A DNA stretch of 64,000 nucleotides, taken from Buchnera aphidicola (Ceratoglyphina bambusae) (GTDB taxonomy: Bacteria > Pseudomonadota > Gammaproteobacteria > Enterobacterales > Enterobacteriaceae). The first letter of the stretch is position 1. Each line of letters starts with the position of its first letter. Shown piece after piece: positions 59,380 to 64,000 of this stretch. Made by a program: the position numbers and the translations under genes. The notes beneath the pieces were generated by a model. It made no database searches. It worked only from the letters and a program-made list of their open reading frames with translations, and was not told the DNA's origin. Where the stretch lies: positions 248,001 through 312,000 of the forward strand of contig NZ_CP134982.1 in assembly GCF_039363085.1 (NCBI RefSeq). Direction: 5' to 3'.

Positions 59380-60245
59380 ATGAAAAAAACTTTTATAATA
59401 GATGGAAATTACTATATGTATAAATATTATTATGCAATTCCTATGTTACGAAACAAATTAGGAGAACCTAGAAACATAGTGTATGGTTTTTTAAAATTAT
59501 TTAATATAATATATAAAAAATATAATCCAGAAAAAATAATAACAGTTTTTGATTCAAAAAAAAAAATTTTAGAAAAAAGATTTATAAAGAATATAAACTA
59601 AACAGATCTATTATGCCTAAAGATATTATAAATCAAATAAAACCTTTAAATTTTTTAATAAAAAATTTAGGAATACCAATAGTAAAAATACCATGTATAG
59701 AAGCAGATGACACTATAGGAATATTATCTAAAATAGAAAATAAAAAAAAAAACAATGTATATATATTAACTAATGATAAAGATATTTATCAAATAATAAA
59801 TTCAAAAACATTTATTATGAATAATTTATATAAAATAATTGACAAAAAAAAAATAAAAAAAAAATATAAAATTTTTCCAAAAAATATACCAGATTTTTTA
59901 TCTTTAGTTGGAGATAAATCAGATAATATACCTGGTGTTCATTCTATAGGAGAAAAAACAGCACAAATATTAATACAAAAATATGGAAATTTAAAAAATA
60001 TATATAAAAATATTAATAAAATACATAAATTAAAAATAAGAAATATTAAAAATATATTAATTAATTTAAAATTAACAAAAAAAAAAATATTTTTTTTCTT
60101 AAGATTAATAAAATTAAATTTAAATTTTAAAATAGACAAAAAATTTAAAAATTTAAAATTAAAAAAACCTAATAATAAAAAATTAAAAGAATTTTTCAAA
60201 AAAAATCAATTTAAAATTTTAAAAAATTATAAAAATTTTTATTAA
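59380..60245 (+). CDS. polA: 5'-3' exonuclease (PolA N-terminal type), frame broken at poly(A)
   Basis: This is the 5'-3' exonuclease/flap nuclease domain of DNA polymerase I as a stand-alone gene, as in other Buchnera, without polymerase domains. The first part (59380-59601) has IDGNYYMYKYYYA and VFDSKKK, then a stop. The second continues MPKDIINQIKPL, IEADDTIGILSK, TNDKDIYQI and GDKSDNIPGVHSIGEKTA. One extra A in the 11-A run at 59556-59566 joins them as FDSKKKNFRKKIYKEYKLNR and then SIMPKD, which aligns with E. coli FDAKGKTFRDELFEHYK. The restored protein has 288 residues with all acidic metal ligands. All downstream motifs are intact, so a functional product by slippage is more likely than a dead gene. 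Confidence 0.85.
59556..59566 (+). repeat. 11-A run breaking the exonuclease frame
   Basis: Eleven A between GATTC and TTTTAGA. With 12 A the two halves of the exonuclease are in one frame. Confidence 0.8.
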
Positions 60246-60318
60246 AAATAAAATATAATTTTTAAAAATATTTACATTAATAAAACTATATAATTATAAA
60301 ATAAAAATAAATTAAAAA

Positions 60319-62148
60319 ATGAAAAAAATAAAAAATATAGCAATAATTGCTCATGTAGACCATGGTAAAACTACTCTAGTAGATAAATTATTAAAAGAAT
60401 CAAAATATTACAAAAAAAATAAATATAAAGAAGAAAGAATAATGGATTCAAACTACATCGAAAAAGAAAGAGGTATTACAATATTATCAAAACACGCATC
60501 TATTTTTTGGAAAAAATATAAAATAAACATAGTAGATACTCCAGGTCATGCAGATTTTGGAGGTGAAGTAGAAAGAATTATGTCTATGGTCGATTCTGTA
60601 TTATTATTAGTAGATGCTTTAGAAGGCCCTATGCCTCAAACTAGATTTGTGACTAAAAAAGCATTTTTATACAATATAAAACCAATAGTTGTTATAAACA
60701 AAATAGATAGAAAAAATGAAAGATCAAATTGGGTTTTAAACAAAATATTTGACTTGTTTATAAATCTAAACGCCACAGAAGAACAATTAGATTTTCCAGT
60801 AATTTATTCTTCAGCTATGTTAGGAACATCTGGAACAAATTTAAAAAATATGAAAGAAAATATGATACCATTATTAGAAACAATAATAAAATATTCACCA
60901 GATCCTAAAATAAATAAAGATGAGAAATTTAAATTACAAATATCACAAATAGATTATGATAATTATTTAGGAAATATAGCGATAGGTAAAATTATATCTG
61001 GAAAAATAAAAAATAATCAAACAGTTTTTATAAAAAATAATAAAGGTAAAAACATTTCTGGAAAAATTAATAAAATATTATATTACTATGGATTAGAAAA
61101 AAAAGAAATACAAGAAGCTCATGCTGGAGAAATAATATTAATATCTGGAATAGAAAATGTAGAAATTTCTGATACTATATGTGAGATTAATAATTTTACA
61201 CCTTTAAAAAATTTAAGAGTAGATAAACCTACAGTAAAAATATTTATGTCAGTAAATACTTCTCCATTATCAGGAAAAGAAGGAAAATTTTTGACTTCCA
61301 GACATATATTAAACAGATTAAAAATAGAAAAATCTAAAAATGTAGCTTTAGAAGTAAACCATGAAAATAATTCAAACACATTTTGTGTCTCAGGTAGAGG
61401 AGAATTACATTTATCTGTCTTAATAGAGACTATGAGAAGAGAAGGATTTGAAATGGAACTTTCAAGACCAAAAATAATTTTTAAAAATAAAAACAATAAA
61501 ATATATGAACCATATGAAACATTAATAATAGACATAGAAAAAAAATATCAAGGTATTGTAATGAAATTAATAGGAGAAAGAAAAGGAGAGCTTAAAAATA
61601 TAATAATGAGTAATGAAGAAAATAGAATATGCTTAGATTACTATATATCAAGTAGATCTTTAATAGGATTTAGATCTGAATTTAACAATGTTACAGCTGG
61701 TACAGGAATATTTCATACATCATTTAAAAAATATGATATAAAACATTCTTACAAAACTGGGCAAAGAAGAAATGGAGTATTAATATCTAATAAAAATGGA
61801 AAATCTTTAGGATTTGCTTTGTTCTCTTTACAAGAAAGAGGTAAATTATTTATATCACATGGAGAAGAAGTGTATGAAGGTCAAATAATAGGAATACATA
61901 ATAGAACAAATGATTTAACTGTAAATTGTATAGCAGGTAAAAAACTTACTAATATGAGAGCATCTGGAACAGACGAAGCAATAAATTTAATTAAACCTAT
62001 TGAGATTAATTTAGAAAAAGCATTTAATTTTATAAACGATGATGAATTAATAGAAGTAACTCCTAAAAAAATAAGAATAAGAAAAAAATATTTAAAAGAA
62101 AACGAAAGAAAAAAATTAAAAAAAATAAATAAAAAAAATATAAAATAA
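60319..62148 (+). CDS. typA: Ribosome-associated GTPase TypA (BipA)
   Basis: TypA is an EF-G-like GTPase aiding 50S assembly and stress growth. AHVDHGKTTLVDKLL, the switch ERGITILSKHASI, DTPGHADFGGEVERI and VINKIDR form the G domain. Domain V and the C-terminal domain include FCVSGRGELHLSVLIETMRR and NVTAGTGIFHTSF. It has 609 residues (E. coli 607). Its stop abuts the gmk stop directly (tail to tail, no spacer). Confidence 0.97.
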   Translation: MKKIKNIAIIAHVDHGKTTLVDKLLKESKYYKKNKYKEERIMDSNYIEKERGITILSKHASIFWKKYKINIVDTPGHADFGGEVERIMSMVDSVLLLVDALEGPMPQTRFVTKKAFLYNIKPIVVINKIDRKNERSNWVLNKIFDLFINLNATEEQLDFPVIYSSAMLGTSGTNLKNMKENMIPLLETIIKYSPDPKINKDEKFKLQISQIDYDNYLGNIAIGKIISGKIKNNQTVFIKNNKGKNISGKINKILYYYGLEKKEIQEAHAGEIILISGIENVEISDTICEINNFTPLKNLRVDKPTVKIFMSVNTSPLSGKEGKFLTSRHILNRLKIEKSKNVALEVNHENNSNTFCVSGRGELHLSVLIETMRREGFEMELSRPKIIFKNKNNKIYEPYETLIIDIEKKYQGIVMKLIGERKGELKNIIMSNEENRICLDYYISSRSLIGFRSEFNNVTAGTGIFHTSFKKYDIKHSYKTGQRRNGVLISNKNGKSLGFALFSLQERGKLFISHGEEVYEGQIIGIHNRTNDLTVNCIAGKKLTNMRASGTDEAINLIKPIEINLEKAFNFINDDELIEVTPKKIRIRKKYLKENERKKLKKINKKNIK

Positions 62149-62784
62149 CTATAAAATTAAATTATTTATTAAATCAAAATATTTTTTTTCACTATATATA
62201 GTCTTCAATTTTTCAGATTGTATTATAATTTTAATATTTTTTAAAGTTTTTTCGAAACTATCGTTTATGATTAAATAATCATAATATTTATAATTTTTAA
62301 CTTCTGTTACAAATTTTTTCATACGATTTTTAATTATAATATTGCTATCTTTACTTCTTTTTTTTAATCTATTTATTATTTCATTTTTAGATGGAGGTAG
62401 TATAAAAATACTTTTAGAAAATAAAATTTTTCTTTTTATTTCATTAGCACCATTTATATCTACATTAAAAAATATGTCATTTCCTTCAAGTAATTTTTGT
62501 TTAACAATGTTTAAACCAGTACCATAATAATTATCAAAAATCTGAGCATATTCTAAAAATTTATTATTCTGTATCATTCTTTTAAAAACTTTTTTAGTAA
62601 CAAAATTATAATGAATTTTATTTGTTTCATTACTTCTCATTGTTCTAGTAGTATATGAAACAGATAAAAATATATTTTTCAGTATTTTTTTTTTTAAGAA
62701 ACTTTTTAATAAACTAGTTTTACCAACACCGCTCGGACCTGAAAAAATAAAACAGGTACCTATAATATTTTTACTTTTTTTCAT
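62149..62784 (-). CDS. gmk: Guanylate kinase
   Basis: Gmk makes GDP from GMP. The P-loop is IFSGPSGVGKTSLLKSFL. SVSYTTRTMRSNETNKIHYN binds GMP. FLEYAQIFDNYYGT and DIFFNVDINGANEIKRK follow. It has 211 residues (E. coli 207). It is likely cotranscribed after ygfZ (23 nt). Confidence 0.95.
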   Translation of the reverse strand: MKKSKNIIGTCFIFSGPSGVGKTSLLKSFLKKKILKNIFLSVSYTTRTMRSNETNKIHYNFVTKKVFKRMIQNNKFLEYAQIFDNYYGTGLNIVKQKLLEGNDIFFNVDINGANEIKRKILFSKSIFILPPSKNEIINRLKKRSKDSNIIIKNRMKKFVTEVKNYKYYDYLIINDSFEKTLKNIKIIIQSEKLKTIYSEKKYFDLINNLIL

Positions 62785-62807
62785 AGTATTATTACAATTA
62801 TAAATAT

Positions 62808-63713
62808 TTATTTTTTTAAAAAAAAAATATTTTTATTAATATTTTCTATTTTAAATAAAGTATCTTTTTTAATTTTATTATTTAATATGCATTGCACAAA
62901 TGTATAATTTTTATTTTTTACTGAAAATAAAACTTTACCTGAAATAATATTTTTATTTTTTTTAATTTTTAATATATTATCTCCAATATTAGGTAAAACG
63001 TTACAACGACTAAATATTAAGAATAACTTTTTATTTTTAATATTCTTATATTTAATTTTACATAAAATTTCTTGACCCATATAACACCCTTTGTTAAAAC
63101 TTATTAAGTTTAATTTTTTAGAATTAAAAAAATTTGGGAAAAATTTTTGGCAATATATTTTTGTAATTATAGGAAAACCAAACTCCATATCAAATAAATC
63201 CCATACTGAATAATTTTCAAAAATTATTTTATTTAAAAATTTTTTTTTAAATCTATTAATTACTTTTATGGAAGAAATTATTATAAATCTTTCTATAGGA
63301 AATTTAATTCTCAAAAAAATAATATTTTTTTTTCTAATTACATGATTATAATTAAAAGATATATTGAAATGTTTTTCTAAAAAAAATTTTGAACTTTTTC
63401 CAAAAAAACCAAATAATTTATTTTTTTGTGATTCAAATATACATACGTTAGAAAAAATAGAATATTTCTTTAACATATTAACTTGTATTTCAGATGTATA
63501 ATTTCTTTGTATATAAGCATATCCATCTAAATAATGAAAAATAATAAAAATATTTATTATTTTTCCATTTACATTACAATGAGATCCAAAACTATATCTA
63601 TTGCGCGACAACTTTTCTATATCATTTGTAAATTGACTTTGTAAATACTTTTTACTATCTTTTCCTAATACAGTAACTAATGACCAATTTTCTAAATAAA
63701 TTAATTTATTCAT
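62808..63713 (-). CDS. ygfZ: Folate-binding Fe-S cluster repair protein YgfZ
   Basis: YgfZ is a tetrahydrofolate-binding protein needed for some Fe-S enzymes such as MiaB. LQSQFTNDIEKLSRNRYSFG matches its start, and the signature NKGCYMGQEILCKIKYK (E. coli KGCYTGQEMVARAKF) contains the functional Cys; Thr is replaced by Met. It has 301 residues (E. coli 326). Base and residue composition is very A/T- and Lys/Phe-driven. In E. coli it lies near prfB-lysS. Confidence 0.9.
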   Translation of the reverse strand: MNKLIYLENWSLVTVLGKDSKKYLQSQFTNDIEKLSRNRYSFGSHCNVNGKIINIFIIFHYLDGYAYIQRNYTSEIQVNMLKKYSIFSNVCIFESQKNKLFGFFGKSSKFFLEKHFNISFNYNHVIRKKNIIFLRIKFPIERFIIISSIKVINRFKKKFLNKIIFENYSVWDLFDMEFGFPIITKIYCQKFFPNFFNSKKLNLISFNKGCYMGQEILCKIKYKNIKNKKLFLIFSRCNVLPNIGDNILKIKKNKNIISGKVLFSVKNKNYTFVQCILNNKIKKDTLFKIENINKNIFFLKK

Positions 63714-63914
63714 AAAATATTATAAACATTAAAATAAAATTTACAAAATATTTATTTATTGTAATTGTCTTTTAAAATATAATTATATCAATAAAATATT
63801 AAAATATTATATAATTTTTTAAAAAAAAATATATATTTAAAAAATATATCATATATATTTACAAAAAATAATATATATTTGAAAAATAAATAAAAATAAA
63901 TAATAGGAAAAACT

Positions 63915-64000
63915 ATGGACGCTAATAAAATAAAAATAAAATTAAATTTATTAAAAAAAAAAACAAAAATTTAAAAAAAATCATAAAATATAAAAAAAAA
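63915..64000 (+). CDS. Start of an unidentified gene, possibly prfB, with a poly(A) frame break
   Basis: AGGAAAA is followed by ATG and MDANKIKIKLNLLKKKTKI, then TAA at 63972-63974. The first frame is only 19 codons. One extra A in the 11-A run just before would read NLLKKKNKNLKKIIKYKKK and stay open to the window edge. I do not recognise the protein with confidence. Gene order (ygfZ next to prfB-lysS in E. coli) makes release factor 2 the best guess. The stretch aligns weakly with E. coli [20 protein letters not shown]. The CTTTGAC frameshift site of prfB is not seen. Confidence 0.35.
63953..63963 (+). repeat. 11-A run near the right edge
   Basis: Eleven A inside the start of the right-edge gene. 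With 12 A the frame stays open to the end of the window; with 11 A it stops after 19 codons. Confidence 0.7.

Noticed and set aside
59613..60245. A separate 210-residue gene beginning at MPKDII
   Set aside because: It is the continuation of the exonuclease broken at 59556-59566; the residues between match E. coli PolA once one A is added.

Overview
The window is a stretch of a very reduced, extremely AT-rich gammaproteobacterial endosymbiont genome. Gene content and order point to Buchnera aphidicola. The evidence is a flagellar basal-body cluster without filament genes, RNase E cut to its catalytic half, short FlgJ, E. coli-like gene order with many single-gene losses, tRNA genes without encoded CCA, and A-rich coding strands full of Lys/Asn/Ile. 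Losses next to several genes (pyrBI, pyrG, glmM, murA, flgA, flgD) suggest a lineage more reduced than Buchnera of the pea aphid. Lineage placement is inference. I see no rRNA, insertion sequence, prophage or CRISPR.

Layout. 1-1175: minC (cut by the left edge), tRNA-Leu(UAA), tRNA-Cys and tRNA-Ser(UGA). 1195-8927: murJ, then the flagellar rod/ring operon flgB-C-E-F-G-H-I-J, in which the FlgE-like protein has lost both end domains and flgD is absent. 9087-18346: rne, rluC, rpmF, then fabD-fabG-acpP-tmk-holB-tatD, ptsG, hinT. 18389-25912: asnS, valS, pepA, argI, ridA. 25951-38846 (minus strand): an E. coli-like series greA-rlmE-ftsH-secG-tRNA-Leu-nusA-infB-rbfA-rpsO-pnp-deaD, with folP, glmM, rimP, truB and nlpI missing. 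39163-46765: ibaG, rplU-rpmA-obgE, rplM-rpsI, pheA, ffh, rpsP-rimM-trmD-rplS. 46848-55727: tldD, aroQ, rluD, alaS-csrA-tRNA-Ser-tRNA-Arg-gshA, rpiA. 55833-64000: the tRNA-Met-Leu-Gln cluster, glnS, eno, a PolA-type 5'-3' exonuclease, typA, gmk, ygfZ, and the start of an unidentified gene at the right edge where prfB is expected.

How the genes work together. Most encode translation, RNA handling and ribosome assembly. Supply to the host is represented by argI (arginine), pheA (phenylalanine) and aroQ (chorismate). PheA appears to have lost its phenylalanine-feedback motifs. Glucose enters by PtsG, and eno and rpiA serve central carbon flow. The flagellar set can build a rod with P and L rings but probably not a normal hook.

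The most notable signal is a repeated one. Three reading frames (fabG, the polA-type exonuclease and the right-edge gene) are broken at a poly(A) run that is exactly one A short, and each is restored by one extra A. This fits known polymerase slippage at poly(A) in insect endosymbionts, -1 ribosomal slippage, or homopolymer undercalling in the assembly. For fabD/fabG the geometry would also allow a FabD-FabG fusion protein. Both serine tRNAs read as having U73 instead of G73, and one leucine tRNA has an AAG anticodon.
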